From contig NZ_CP019334.1 of NCBI RefSeq assembly GCF_002163675.1, forward strand, positions 3,391,501 to 3,455,500: a stretch of DNA of 64,000 nt. The letters run 5' to 3'. The notes under the pieces are model-generated. The model was not told the DNA's origin. It made no database searches and saw only the letters and a list, made by a program, of their open reading frames with translations. The stretch's first letter is position 1, and each line of letters starts with the position of its first letter. This stretch comes from Polaribacter sp. SA4-12 (lineage in GTDB: Bacteria; Bacteroidota; Bacteroidia; Flavobacteriales; Flavobacteriaceae). Below are positions 53,832-63,148 of this stretch, one piece after another. The translations under genes and the position numbers were made by a program.

Positions 53832-54797
53832 ATGTTTATGAGATTTTTTATAGTAGTTTTTTTAATTTTATTAAGCTTTCTTTCTTGCAAATCAGATAAT
53901 AAGGAGGTTACTGATGTCTCTCATATTGATGTAAATTTTTCAATAAAAAGATATGAGGTTGATTTCTATAAAGGACCTAAAGAAAACTTACCTTCTTTGA
54001 AGAATAAATACCCTTACTTATTTCCCAAATCATTTTCAGATAGTCTTGCTATAGCTAAAATGACAGATAAAGAAGAATTAGATTTATTTAATGAAACACA
54101 AAAGTTATATAGTGATGTTTCTGATTTAAAATCACAATTAACTTCACTTTTCAAACATATAAAATTTTATAACCCTAAATTTAGGTCACCTAATGTAACT
54201 ACTATGATTTCTAATATAAATTATGATAGTAGAGTAATTTATGCAGATAGCTTATTGCTTATTTCTTTGGATGTATATTTAGGAAAAGAACATAAATTTT
54301 ATGCAGATTATCCAAAGTATATAAAAGAGAATAACACAAACGAAAATATAATTGTAGATGTAGCAAATTCAATTACAGAAAATCAATTATTAACTCAAAC
54401 AAACAGAAGTTTTATAGGGAAAATGATTCATGAGGGAAAAAAAATGTATTTATTAGATATGTATTTACCTACTATTTCTGATAAATTAAAAATTGGTTTT
54501 TCAAAAGAAAAACTTAATTGGGCAATTACAAATGAAGAAGAAATTTGGAAGTATTTCATTGAAAGAAAATTATTGTTTAGCACAGATACAAAGTTGAATA
54601 AAAGGTTTTTAGACAATGCTCCGTTTTCTAAATTCTATTTAGAAGATGATAATCAATCTCCAGGAAAAATAGGAGTGTGGTTAGGATGGCAAATAGTGAG
54701 GTCTTATATGCAAAATAATGATGTATCTTTGCAAGAATTATTAATAATTGATTCAGAAGATTTATTCAAAAAATCAAAATATAAGCCTAAAAAATAA
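53832..54797 (+). CDS. gldB: gliding motility lipoprotein GldB
   Basis: This 321-residue protein has a lipoprotein signal (FLILLSFLSC). The body shows GldB features (KRYEVDFYKGPKENLPSLKN truncated here; KYPYLFP; RSFIGKMIHEGKKMYLLDMYLP; GKIGVWLGWQIVRSYMQNND). GldB is required for gliding in flavobacteria and is linked to the type IX secretion/gliding machinery. Two ATGs two codons apart are possible starts. The stop overlaps the gldC ATG. Confidence 0.93.
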   Translation: MFMRFFIVVFLILLSFLSCKSDNKEVTDVSHIDVNFSIKRYEVDFYKGPKENLPSLKNKYPYLFPKSFSDSLAIAKMTDKEELDLFNETQKLYSDVSDLKSQLTSLFKHIKFYNPKFRSPNVTTMISNINYDSRVIYADSLLLISLDVYLGKEHKFYADYPKYIKENNTNENIIVDVANSITENQLLTQTNRSFIGKMIHEGKKMYLLDMYLPTISDKLKIGFSKEKLNWAITNEEEIWKYFIERKLLFSTDTKLNKRFLDNAPFSKFYLEDDNQSPGKIGVWLGWQIVRSYMQNNDVSLQELLIIDSEDLFKKSKYKPKK

Positions 54798-55129
54798 TGT
54801 CAGTAAAACATAATTCGAAAATCAAATTTGAAATTGGTTTAGATGAAAACAAAGTACCAGAAGAAATTTCTTGGACAGCAAAAGAAGGAGGTATAAATAA
54901 TGAAGAGTCTAAAGCTATTATGATTTCTGTTTGGGATCATAAGAAAAAAGATACTTTGCGTATGGATTTATGGACAAAAGATATGCCTGTAGATGATATG
55001 AAGCAATTTTATCATCAAACTTTAGTTTCTATGGCAGATAGTTTTGAACGTGCAACAGATGATCAAAAAATGAGTGCAACAATGCGTGATTTTTGTGATT
55101 ATTTTGCGGAGAAGTTAGAATTGAAATAA
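54797..55129 (+). CDS. gldC: gliding motility protein GldC
   Basis: This 110-residue cytoplasmic protein has the family N-terminus KIKFEIGLDENKVPEEISW, then MISVWDHKKKDTLRMDLWTK and DMPVDDMKQFYHQTL. It enhances gliding in F. johnsoniae. It is translationally coupled to gldB (TAATG) and followed by a perfect palindrome. Confidence 0.94.
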   Translation: MSVKHNSKIKFEIGLDENKVPEEISWTAKEGGINNEESKAIMISVWDHKKKDTLRMDLWTKDMPVDDMKQFYHQTLVSMADSFERATDDQKMSATMRDFCDYFAEKLELK

Positions 55130-55180
55130 GAATATTAACATCAAGCTTAAATATTTAATACGGACTATTTAAGAATTGAA

Positions 55181-55240
55181 ATCACAGATAACAAAAGGCT
55201 GATCAATATTAATATTGATCAGCCTTTTGTTATCTGTGAT
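55181..55240. terminator. perfect 60-bp palindrome between gldC and the OmpA-family gene
   Basis: The 30-bp arms, ATCACAGATAAC-AAAAGGCTGATCAATATT and its exact reverse complement, meet with no spacer. The plus strand then runs into ATTCTTTTTTTTT, so it can serve as the gldC terminator. It is much longer than needed for termination. Confidence 0.85.
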
Positions 55241-55274
55241 ATTCTTTTTTTTTCTACTTATAACTTAACATCAA

Positions 55275-55310
55275 AAAAAGAGAGATTACAATTAAGTAAT
55301 CTCTCTTTTA
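55275..55310 (-). terminator. terminator of the OmpA-family gene
   Basis: AAAGAGAGATTAC-AATTAA-GTAATCTCTCTTT with a T-run on the minus strand. Confidence 0.85.
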
Positions 55311-55331
55311 TATTTATTTCAGTTTTATTAA

Positions 55332-56804
55332 TTAATCCAATGAACCTACTGGCTTAATTTCAACTCTTCTATTTAATTGTCTTCCACCTGCGTTACTATT
55401 AGAGAATTTTGGTCTTGACTCTCCGTAACCTTTAGATTCTAGCCTTTCACTAACAATACCTTGTTTTACCATGTATTTTCTTACACTAGCAGCTCTTCTT
55501 TGAGATAGATATAAGTTATATCTATCGCTATTTCTATCATCAGTATGACCTTCAATAACAAACTTAACATTTGGTATTTTCTTCATTAGGTTAATGATTT
55601 TATCAATAGTAGCAAATGATATATTTTTAATTTTGTCACTATTGGTATCAAAGTAAATGCTTGCAGCAAGTAATCCAATTTGTTGAGTAACATTTTCTGG
55701 CTTACCAACTTCTTGTTTAGGGCAACCTCTATTTTCAATTACACCAGGAGTGTTAGGACATAAATCTTCACCATCCATTATTCCATCTCCATCAGAATCT
55801 ATATTTAAAGGACATCCTTCATTAGAAATAGGCCCATATTTTAAAGGACACTTATCTTTATAGTCAGGTAATCCATCTTTATCAGAGTCAACAGGTTTAC
55901 CGTTTCCATAAACCATAACTCCTGCAGGAGTATTTGGGTCAATATCTAATTGATCCATTACACCATCTTTATCCGTATCAATAATTTTAAAACTATCTCC
56001 TTTACCATTATCATCACCCCAGATAGTAAATACTTTTTTCTTTCCTAATTTAACAACTACACCAATACTAGATACGAAGAATGTTTCCCAATCTTGTTTA
56101 TTAGAAATTGCAGCATCTAAATGATCTTCATAGTTAAAGTACATCCCAGTTCTAAACTCAAGGTCAACTCGTTTGCTTAACCTTCTTTTTAATCCAAATT
56201 GACCAGATAAATAGATTGAACTTGCTTGGTTAACACTATTTCTAGCAGGGTTAGTTCCAAAATCTGCATCTGGAATCTTCTCGTAAGAACCATCAGCTGA
56301 TCTACTATATAAAGCAGAATTATACGAGTGATAACCAACACCAAAATAACCAGCTGCATGATATTTACTAGCTGATGTTTGGTATAAATTTGTAAAACTG
56401 AAAATTAGATTTAATTCAGCTCCATAAGCTGTACCTTCAAATTTCATATCATCTCTAATAACAGTATTGTTAACATATAGAAGTTCATAAACATCTGAAA
56501 AATATTGAGCACCTCCAGAAATCTTTGAATAAGATACTTTTACCTCTAATCCCAATAATGGATTAAACATTTTATCTGCATGAGCAAAAAAACCGAAATT
56601 CCAATAATTAGTATCATCACTAGTACCAATAGAACGCATATCTCCATGCATTATAAAGTTACTGAAACCTGCACCAACAGCCCAACTATTACTGTTCTCT
56701 AAATCAATTCTGTTTCCGTAAGTGATTTCGTCAGTAGTAAATTGACCATAGGATTTAGCTGTGATTAAAGAGCTAAATAGAATAAATAAAAAAATTCTCC
56801 TCAT
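55332..56804 (-). CDS. OmpA-family outer membrane protein with TSP3 repeats
   Basis: This 490-residue protein starts with a signal peptide (FILFSSLITAKSYGQ). Residues of about 30-250 form an outer-membrane beta-barrel. Calcium-binding thrombospondin-3-type repeats follow (DTDKDGVMDQLD; DSDKDGLPDYKDKCP; DSDGDGIMDGEDLCP). The C-terminal OmpA peptidoglycan-binding domain has FVIEGHTDDRNSDRYNLYLS and LNRRVEIKP. It should link outer membrane and cell wall. A TACTTTTG promoter box lies 51 bp upstream. Confidence 0.93.
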   Translation of the reverse strand: MRRIFLFILFSSLITAKSYGQFTTDEITYGNRIDLENSNSWAVGAGFSNFIMHGDMRSIGTSDDTNYWNFGFFAHADKMFNPLLGLEVKVSYSKISGGAQYFSDVYELLYVNNTVIRDDMKFEGTAYGAELNLIFSFTNLYQTSASKYHAAGYFGVGYHSYNSALYSRSADGSYEKIPDADFGTNPARNSVNQASSIYLSGQFGLKRRLSKRVDLEFRTGMYFNYEDHLDAAISNKQDWETFFVSSIGVVVKLGKKKVFTIWGDDNGKGDSFKIIDTDKDGVMDQLDIDPNTPAGVMVYGNGKPVDSDKDGLPDYKDKCPLKYGPISNEGCPLNIDSDGDGIMDGEDLCPNTPGVIENRGCPKQEVGKPENVTQQIGLLAASIYFDTNSDKIKNISFATIDKIINLMKKIPNVKFVIEGHTDDRNSDRYNLYLSQRRAASVRKYMVKQGIVSERLESKGYGESRPKFSNSNAGGRQLNRRVEIKPVGSLD

Positions 56805-56854
56805 TTTAGTATGATTTTTGTTTTAAACAATTGGGGGGGAATTATTCATTCCTG

Positions 56855-56862
56855 CAAAAGTA
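56855..56862 (-). promoter_or_regulatory. -7 promoter element of the OmpA-family gene
   Basis: TACTTTTG on the minus strand, about 50 bp before the start codon. Confidence 0.6.
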
Positions 56863-56873
56863 TAATTTTTTTT

Positions 56874-57998
56874 TTAAAAATGCTTTATTTTATTAACAAT
56901 GTACTTGTAATCTTTTGGGTTATTTACAAAGTCCATTTCTGATACATCTATTATTAATAAATTCAAGCTTTTTTCAGTATTTATAAAGTTTTTATAACCA
57001 TTATGTATCTTTTTTAAATAGGAAGATTGAATACTTTGTTCATAATCTCTTCCTCTTTTTTGTATATTCTCTAAAAGTCGTTCTGTATTTTGAAACAAAT
57101 AGATATATAAGTCTGGTTTTGTAATTTCTTTGTACATTAAATCAAACATTTTTCTGTACAAGAGATATTCTTCCTTTTGCAAAGTTACCTGAGCAAATAT
57201 TAGAGACTTAAAAATATAATAATCTGAAACAATAAAGTTCTTAAATAAGTCGAACTGTGCTAAGTCATCGGTTAGTTGTTGATATCTGTCTGCCAAAAAA
57301 CTCATCTCTAAAGGAAAAGCATATCGTTCTTTGTCTTCGTAAAATTTTGGAAGAAACGGGTTGTCTGCAAAACGTTCTAATACTGTTTTGGCATTAAACT
57401 CATCTGATAGCATTTTTGCTAAAGATGTTTTACCTGCTCCAATATTCCCTTCAATAGCAATATAATTATATTTTTCAGAAATAGGAGTTGGTCTTTTTAA
57501 CTGACCATCTATTAAAGTTATCTCAGAAGAATCATCACAGTTTAGTAAACAAACAGAAATTTGAGTTTTTTCTATTGGATGAATAGTTGTTGGAGCTATT
57601 TCTGCTAATGGAATCATTACAAATTTTCGTTGTAACATTTTTGAATGAGGAACTATCAGCGTTTTTGAAAAGATAATTTCATCATCTAGCAACAAGATAT
57701 CTATATCAATATTTCTATTTTGATATCCTTCTTCATTAGAACGTAACCTTCCTAAATCATTTTCGATATCTAATAAAGAATTTATTAAAATTTCTGGTTG
57801 TTGATATGTAGAGACTTTAATACATATATTATAGAAGTCTTCTCCTTCAAAACCCCATGATTGAGTCTTGTAAATAGATGAAATTTTTTGAATACCACCA
57901 ATTCTATCATCAATTAAGTTAATAGCATTTTGTAGGTTTTCAAGTTTGTTTTCTTGATTTGTCCCTAAAGATAAATATGTAATACGTTGAATTTTCAT
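56874..57998 (-). CDS. folK: fusion: HPPK (folK) + deoxynucleoside kinase
   Basis: The 374-residue protein begins at the ATG at 57998 (MKIQRITYLSLGTNQENKLE). An earlier in-frame ATG adds 21 unlikely residues. Residues 1-155 are hydroxymethyldihydropterin pyrophosphokinase (SLGTN; QSWGFEGEDFYN; NRNIDIDILLLDDE; VPHSKMLQRKFVMIPLAEI). From about residue 176 a deoxynucleoside kinase follows (YIAIEGNIGAGKTSLAKML; ERFADNPFLPKFY; KRGRDYEQSIQ). It joins a folate-synthesis step and nucleoside salvage in one chain. It is encoded downstream of pnp on the same strand. Confidence 0.93.
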   Translation of the reverse strand: MKIQRITYLSLGTNQENKLENLQNAINLIDDRIGGIQKISSIYKTQSWGFEGEDFYNICIKVSTYQQPEILINSLLDIENDLGRLRSNEEGYQNRNIDIDILLLDDEIIFSKTLIVPHSKMLQRKFVMIPLAEIAPTTIHPIEKTQISVCLLNCDDSSEITLIDGQLKRPTPISEKYNYIAIEGNIGAGKTSLAKMLSDEFNAKTVLERFADNPFLPKFYEDKERYAFPLEMSFLADRYQQLTDDLAQFDLFKNFIVSDYYIFKSLIFAQVTLQKEEYLLYRKMFDLMYKEITKPDLYIYLFQNTERLLENIQKRGRDYEQSIQSSYLKKIHNGYKNFINTEKSLNLLIIDVSEMDFVNNPKDYKYIVNKIKHF

Positions 57999-58048
57999 AA
58001 AATGGTTACAAAGAAAATAAAAGCATTTTATATATAGGCTATAAACAA

Positions 58049-58079
58049 AAAAAATCGCCAAATTATTTTGGCGATTTTA
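58049..58079 (-). terminator. terminator of pnp
   Basis: AAAATCGCCAAA-TTAT-TTTGGCGATTTT hairpin with T-run on the minus strand. It lies between pnp and folK. Confidence 0.88.
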
Positions 58080-58101
58080 ATATCAATTTTAAAAAAAGAA
58101 T

Positions 58102-60333
58102 TTATTCTTCTTTTCTAGGTTCTCTTGGTTTTCTGTCATCACGTCCGCGATTATCTCTACCTCTGTTATTGTCTCTTCCACGAGTATTATCTCTTGGTGG
58201 TCTTTCAACAAATCCTTCTGGTTTTGGTAAAATAGCTTTTCTAGAAACTTTTTCTTTTCTAGTTCTTGGGTCTAAACCGAAATATTTTACATCTAAAATA
58301 TCTCCCATTTTCACAACATCTCCAACATTGTCTGTACGTTCCCAAGCTAATTCACTTACGTGTAATAAAACTTCGTTACCAGGAGCTTCAACATACTCAA
58401 CAACAGCACCAAAATCTAACATTTTGATTACTTTTACTTCGTACACAGAACCTTTCTCTGGTTTAAACATCATAGATTCAATTTTAGCAATTACTGCTTC
58501 AATTCCTTCTGGGTTTGTTCCTAAAATTTCAATGATACCTTCTTCAGTAACAGGGTCTTCTGTAATTACAATTGTAGTTTCAGTTTCTTTCTGTAATTCT
58601 TGAATATGTTTACCACCTGGTCCAATAAATGCACCAATTAAATCGTTAGGTATTCTTCTGTTAATCATTTTAGGAGCATGACCTTTTACTTCTTCATTTG
58701 GAGCAGTAATAGTGTCAGTTAATTTTCCTAAGATATGTAAACGACCATCACGAGCTTGTTTTAGTGCATTTACTAAAATTTCGTAACCTAATCCTTTTAC
58801 TTTAATATCCATTTGACAAGCAGTAATTCCTTCAGAAGTACCAGTTACTTTAAAGTCCATATCTCCTAAGTGATCTTCATCACCTAAAATATCAGATAAA
58901 ACTGCGTAACGATCACCATCAGAAATTAATCCCATTGCAATACCAGAAACTGGTCTAATCATTTGTACACCTGCATCCATTAAAGCCATTGTACCAGCAC
59001 AGACAGTTGCCATAGAAGAAGAACCGTTAGACTCTAATACTTCAGATACAACTCTTACTGTATAAGGACAATCAGCTGGAATCATTCCTTTTAATCCACG
59101 TTGTGCTAAGTTACCATGACCAACTTCTCTACGAGATGTTCCTCTTAATGGTCTTGCTTCACCTGTACAAAAAGGAGGGAAGTTATAATGTAAATAGAAA
59201 TTCTCTTCACCTTCGTAAGATGGCATATCTATTTTCATTGCATCTCTTGATGTTCCTAAAGTTACTGTCGCTAATGCTTGAGTTTCTCCACGAGTAAAGA
59301 TTGAAGAACCATGTACTGATGGTAAATAATCTACTTCACACCAAATTGGTCTAATTTCATCAGTCTTACGACCATCTAAACGTAAACCTTCTGCTAATGT
59401 TAATTCTCTAACTGCAGCTTTTTGAGATTTGTTGAAATATTTTCCAACTAACTCATCATATTCTGCTAATTCTTCTTCTGTAAATGAAGCTTTTAATGCT
59501 TCTTTTACTTCTGAAAAAGCAGTTGTACGCTCTACTTTAGAAGTTCCTTTTTTAGCAATTGCATAACATTTGTCGTAACAAAAGTCATTTATTTTTGCAG
59601 CTAATTCTTCATCTTCTCTTTCTCCTTCGTATTCTCTTGTTTCTTTCTTCCCAAATGCTTCTGCTAATCTTACTTGAGCAGCACACTGAACTTTAATAGC
59701 TTCATGAGCAAACTTAATTGCATCTGCCATTTCTTCTTCAGAAATTTCATCCATTTCACCTTCAACCATCATTACAGAATCTGCAGAAGCTCCAATCATC
59801 ATGTCGATGTCAGATTCTGCTAATTGTGCTCTGTTTGGGTTGATTACAAATTCTCCATTTATTCTTCCAACACGTGCTTCAGAAATAGGACATTCGAAAG
59901 GGAAATCTGATAATTGAATAGCTGCTGATGCTGCTAAACCTGCCATTGCATCTGGCATAACGTCTTCATCATGAGACATTAATTGTACCATTACTTGTAC
60001 TTCAGAATGATAATCTTTAGGGAATAATGGACGTAAAACACGGTCTACTAAACGCATTGTTAATACTTCACCATCACTTGGTCTTGCTTCTCTTTTAAAG
60101 AATCCTCCAGGATATCTTCCAGCAGCAGCAAACTTTTCTCTGTAATCTACCGTTAAAGGTAAAAAATCAACTGTTCCTGCTTTGTAGCTAGATACAACTG
60201 TACAAAGCATCATACATTTTCCTGATTGCACAACAACTGAACCGTGCGCTTGTTTCGCTAATTTACCGGTTTCTAATGAGATGGTTCTTCCATCACCAAG
60301 GTCTATAACCTCTCTAAATACTTTTGGAATCAT
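58102..60333 (-). CDS. pnp: polyribonucleotide nucleotidyltransferase
   Basis: This 743-residue exoribonuclease has two RNase PH domains ([20 protein letters not shown] near 79-98; [25 protein letters not shown] truncated in family motif). KH ([16 protein letters not shown]) and S1 ([20 protein letters not shown]) domains follow. The C-terminal 35 residues are rich in Arg, Gly and Asp ([18 protein letters not shown]), probably extra RNA-binding sequence. It follows rpsO, the usual neighbour. Confidence 0.96.
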   Translation of the reverse strand: MIPKVFREVIDLGDGRTISLETGKLAKQAHGSVVVQSGKCMMLCTVVSSYKAGTVDFLPLTVDYREKFAAAGRYPGGFFKREARPSDGEVLTMRLVDRVLRPLFPKDYHSEVQVMVQLMSHDEDVMPDAMAGLAASAAIQLSDFPFECPISEARVGRINGEFVINPNRAQLAESDIDMMIGASADSVMMVEGEMDEISEEEMADAIKFAHEAIKVQCAAQVRLAEAFGKKETREYEGEREDEELAAKINDFCYDKCYAIAKKGTSKVERTTAFSEVKEALKASFTEEELAEYDELVGKYFNKSQKAAVRELTLAEGLRLDGRKTDEIRPIWCEVDYLPSVHGSSIFTRGETQALATVTLGTSRDAMKIDMPSYEGEENFYLHYNFPPFCTGEARPLRGTSRREVGHGNLAQRGLKGMIPADCPYTVRVVSEVLESNGSSSMATVCAGTMALMDAGVQMIRPVSGIAMGLISDGDRYAVLSDILGDEDHLGDMDFKVTGTSEGITACQMDIKVKGLGYEILVNALKQARDGRLHILGKLTDTITAPNEEVKGHAPKMINRRIPNDLIGAFIGPGGKHIQELQKETETTIVITEDPVTEEGIIEILGTNPEGIEAVIAKIESMMFKPEKGSVYEVKVIKMLDFGAVVEYVEAPGNEVLLHVSELAWERTDNVGDVVKMGDILDVKYFGLDPRTRKEKVSRKAILPKPEGFVERPPRDNTRGRDNNRGRDNRGRDDRKPREPRKEE

Positions 60334-60480
60334 AAATTTTAATTATAATTTTTAATTACTGTTTGTTGTTGTGTTGTTGTCTGTTGTTGCAATGGAAACA
60401 CAGAATTATTGTTGGTAACTCTGATCTTTTATAAGGTTTGCTGATGCTGTTACTATCAGACTTTTAAATTTGTTGTAATA

Positions 60481-60511
60481 AAAAAGAGGCACGTTTATAG
60501 AGCCTCTTTTT
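60481..60511 (-). terminator. terminator of rpsO
   Basis: AAAAAGAGGC-N11-GCCTCTTTTT on the minus strand. Confidence 0.88.
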
Positions 60512-60518
60512 GTAAGAA

Positions 60519-60788
60519 TTATTTTCTAATTCCTAATTCTTTAATAATTGCACGATATCTATTGATTTCCGTTTTCTTAAGATAATCTAATAAACTTTTA
60601 CGCTTACCTACTAACATTACTAATGAACGCTCAGTGTTGTAATCTTTACGATTTTTCTTTAAGTGCCCAGTTAAGTGGTTAATTCTGTGTGTAAATAATG
60701 CAATTTGACCTTCTGAAGAACCAGTATCGTTTTTTCCTTTACCGTGTTTTTCGAAGATGCTTTCTTTTACTTCTTTAGTTAAATACAT
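60519..60788 (-). CDS. rpsO: 30S ribosomal protein S15
   Basis: This 89-residue protein carries the S15 signature SEGQIALFTHRINHLTGHLK and SLVMLVGKRKSLLDYLKK. It binds 16S rRNA in the platform of the 30S subunit. A TATATTTG promoter box is at 60844-60851 (minus). It lies 185 bp before pnp, with a terminator between, so pnp is probably expressed partly by read-through or its own promoter. Confidence 0.97.
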   Translation of the reverse strand: MYLTKEVKESIFEKHGKGKNDTGSSEGQIALFTHRINHLTGHLKKNRKDYNTERSLVMLVGKRKSLLDYLKKTEINRYRAIIKELGIRK

Positions 60789-60843
60789 TCCAATATTATT
60801 TAAATGATTATTATGTATATCAATGATTGATTCATTGAAGCTG

Positions 60844-60851
60844 CAAATATA
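60844..60851 (-). promoter_or_regulatory. rpsO: -7 promoter element of rpsO
   Basis: TATATTTG on the minus strand, 55 bp upstream of the start codon. Confidence 0.65.
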
Positions 60852-60915
60852 TAATTATTTTTTTAAATAAAAACGCTACCAAAGTTCTTCTTTTATAGGT
60901 TTTTCTTTAAAAAGA

Positions 60916-60941
60916 ATAAAGCCAGCATTTGCTGGCTTTAT
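60916..60941 (-). terminator. terminator of accD
   Basis: ATAAAGCCAGC-ATTT-GCTGGCTTTAT, starting right after the accD stop codon. Confidence 0.85.
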
Positions 60942-60943
60942 GT

Positions 60944-61801
60944 TTATGCTCTAACGGGTATGTTTTGTATTAAATCTATATACAAATTAACTTGTTTCTT
61001 TAGGTTTTTACGTTCGTAAATTGCATCTAAGAAACCATGTTCTAATACAAATTCAGATTTTTGGAAACCTTCTGGCAAATCTTTACCAGTTGTATCTTTT
61101 ACAACTCTTGGTCCTGCAAAAGCAATTAATGCATTTGGTTCTGCTATATTAATATCACCTAACATTGCATAAGATGCTGTAGTACCTCCAGTTGTAGGAT
61201 CTGTACATAAAGAAATATAAGGAATATTAACTTCTGCTAATTGTGCTAGTTTTGCTGATGTTTTTACTAATTGCATTAAAGAAAGTGACGCTTCCATCAT
61301 ACGAGCACCACCAGATTTAGAAATCATTAAAAAAGGAATTTTGTTTTTTATTGAATAATCTATTGCTCTTGCTATTTTTTCACCAACAACAGAACCCATA
61401 GAGCCACCAATAAAAGCAAAATCCATAGCAGCAATTACGATATCTTTTCCAAGAGATTTTCCAACTGCAGTTCTAACAGCGTCATTTAGTTTTGTTTTTT
61501 CTTGAGCAGCTTTTAATCTGTCTGGGTATTTTTTTGTGTCTTCAAATTTTAAAGGATCTTTAGAGGTAAGATTTTTATCTAATTCTTTAAATTTATTTTC
61601 ATCAAAAAATAACTCAAAATATTCTTTACTTCCTATTCTTACATGATAACCATCTTCTGGACTTACATATAAGTTTCTTTTTAATTCTTCTGTATCTATA
61701 ATTTTTCCACTAGGAGTTTTGTACCATAAACCTTTTGGAGTATCTTTTTTATCTTCTGTAGAAGTCTGTATTCCTTTATCCGTTCTTTTAAACCAAGCCA
61801 T
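60944..61801 (-). CDS. accD: acetyl-CoA carboxylase carboxyltransferase subunit beta, zinc ribbon degenerate
   Basis: This 285-residue subunit transfers carboxyl from biotin to acetyl-CoA. The crotonase-like core is intact ([54 protein letters not shown]). The N-terminal region aligns with the zinc ribbon ([20 protein letters not shown] then [14 protein letters not shown]), but none of the four cysteines of CPxC...CPxC remains. The AccA partner is not in the window. Confidence 0.95.
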   Translation of the reverse strand: MAWFKRTDKGIQTSTEDKKDTPKGLWYKTPSGKIIDTEELKRNLYVSPEDGYHVRIGSKEYFELFFDENKFKELDKNLTSKDPLKFEDTKKYPDRLKAAQEKTKLNDAVRTAVGKSLGKDIVIAAMDFAFIGGSMGSVVGEKIARAIDYSIKNKIPFLMISKSGGARMMEASLSLMQLVKTSAKLAQLAEVNIPYISLCTDPTTGGTTASYAMLGDINIAEPNALIAFAGPRVVKDTTGKDLPEGFQKSEFVLEHGFLDAIYERKNLKKQVNLYIDLIQNIPVRA

Positions 61802-61920
61802 ACTAGTTGTTCTGTTTTATGTTGTTTCTATATCTATTTTTTAAAAATAGAATTTAAGTTAGAAATACAAATGTAAAAGTTTTTTCTTTAAAGTAACCTT
61901 TTTGATATCTAAAGTCATAA

Positions 61921-61955
61921 AAAAAGCACTTTGATTTAAATCAAAGTGCTTTTTA
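61921..61955 (-). terminator. terminator of the aldolase gene
   Basis: AAAAAGCACTTTGATTT / AAATCAAAGTGCTTTTT, a perfect dyad with A and T runs. Confidence 0.9.
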
Positions 61956-61975
61956 TTTATTTTAAATGATAACTT

Positions 61976-63043
61976 TTATAAAGTATCAACGTTGTTTAAA
62001 TCAGAAAAAGCTTGTTTTAAACGTGTTTTAAAAGTTAATTCACCTTCACGTAACCATTTTCTTGGATCGTAGTATTTTTTGTTAGGTTGGTCTGCTCCAT
62101 CAGGATTACCAATTTGAGTAGCTAAATAAGCTGCTTTACCTTGCATATAATCTCTAATTCCTTCTGTAAAAGCAAATTGTAAATCTGTATCAATATTCAT
62201 TTTTACAACACCATAACCAATTGCTTCTCTAATTTCTTCTAAAGTAGAACCAGAACCTCCGTGAAATACAAAATCGATATGGTTTTCTTCAACACCATAT
62301 TTTTTTGTGATAAATTCTTGAGAATTTTTTAAGATTTTTGGAGTTAATTTTACGTTTCCTGGTTTATAAACACCATGAACGTTTCCAAAAGCTGCAGCAA
62401 TTGTAAATTGAGGAGAAACTTTTAATAACTCTTCATAAGAATAAGCAACCTCTTCTGGTTGTGTGTATAATTTAGAATCATCTACATCAGAATTATCTAC
62501 ACCATCTTCTTCACCACCTGTAATACCTAATTCAATTTCTAAAGTCATTCCCATTTTACTCATACGAGCTAAATAAGTTTTACAAATAGCTATATTTTCT
62601 TCTAATGGCTCTTCAGATAAATCTATCATATGAGAACTATATAAAGATTTACCAGTTTCTGCAAAATGCTTTTCTGAAGCATCTAATAAACCGTCAATCC
62701 AAGGTAATAATTTTTTTGCTGCATGGTCAGTATGTAAAATTACTGGAACTCCATAAGCAACTGCTAATTCATGAATATGTTTTGCACCTGCAACTGCACC
62801 TGCGATAGCTGCTTTTTCACCTTCGTTAGATAATCCTTTACCTGCATTAAATTGAGCACCACCATTTGAAAACTGAATGATTACTGGAGCGTTTAAATCT
62901 CTAGCAGTTTCTAAAACAGCATTGATAGTATCAGATCCAATTACGTTTACTGCTGGTATAGCAAATCCTTTTTCTTTTGCATAGTTAAAGATAGCTTGAA
63001 CTTCTGTTCCAGTTGCAACACCTGGTTTTATATTATGACTCAT
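61976..63043 (-). CDS. fbaA: fructose-bisphosphate aldolase, class II
   Basis: This 355-residue zinc enzyme splits fructose-1,6-bisphosphate in glycolysis and works in reverse in gluconeogenesis. Motifs are VILHTDHAAKKLLPWIDGLL (catalytic Asp, zinc His), EIELGITGGEEDGVD, FGNVHGVYKPGNVKL and FVFHGGSGSTLEEIREA. Its length and order match class IIA. It has its own promoter (TACTTTTG, 63080-63087 minus) and terminator. Confidence 0.96.
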   Translation of the reverse strand: MSHNIKPGVATGTEVQAIFNYAKEKGFAIPAVNVIGSDTINAVLETARDLNAPVIIQFSNGGAQFNAGKGLSNEGEKAAIAGAVAGAKHIHELAVAYGVPVILHTDHAAKKLLPWIDGLLDASEKHFAETGKSLYSSHMIDLSEEPLEENIAICKTYLARMSKMGMTLEIELGITGGEEDGVDNSDVDDSKLYTQPEEVAYSYEELLKVSPQFTIAAAFGNVHGVYKPGNVKLTPKILKNSQEFITKKYGVEENHIDFVFHGGSGSTLEEIREAIGYGVVKMNIDTDLQFAFTEGIRDYMQGKAAYLATQIGNPDGADQPNKKYYDPRKWLREGELTFKTRLKQAFSDLNNVDTL

Positions 63044-63079
63044 GTTTTTTTATTTATTTTATTATCATTTATTACTCTT

Positions 63080-63087
63080 CAAAAGTA
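63080..63087 (-). promoter_or_regulatory. fbaA: -7 promoter element of the aldolase gene
   Basis: TACTTTTG on the minus strand, with a TTG about 22-24 bp further upstream in TTTTTTGTTTAC. Confidence 0.6.
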
Positions 63088-63148
63088 CTAAAAATACGTC
63101 TGAAAGTAAACAAAAAATAACGAAAACGTTATAGGCTTTTCTTTGTGT

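Noticed and set aside
60334..60480. TTGTTG-rich stretch between rpsO and pnp as a regulatory RNA
   Set aside because: It is low-complexity sequence (GTTGTTGT runs) with no strong hairpin or conserved motif that I can see.
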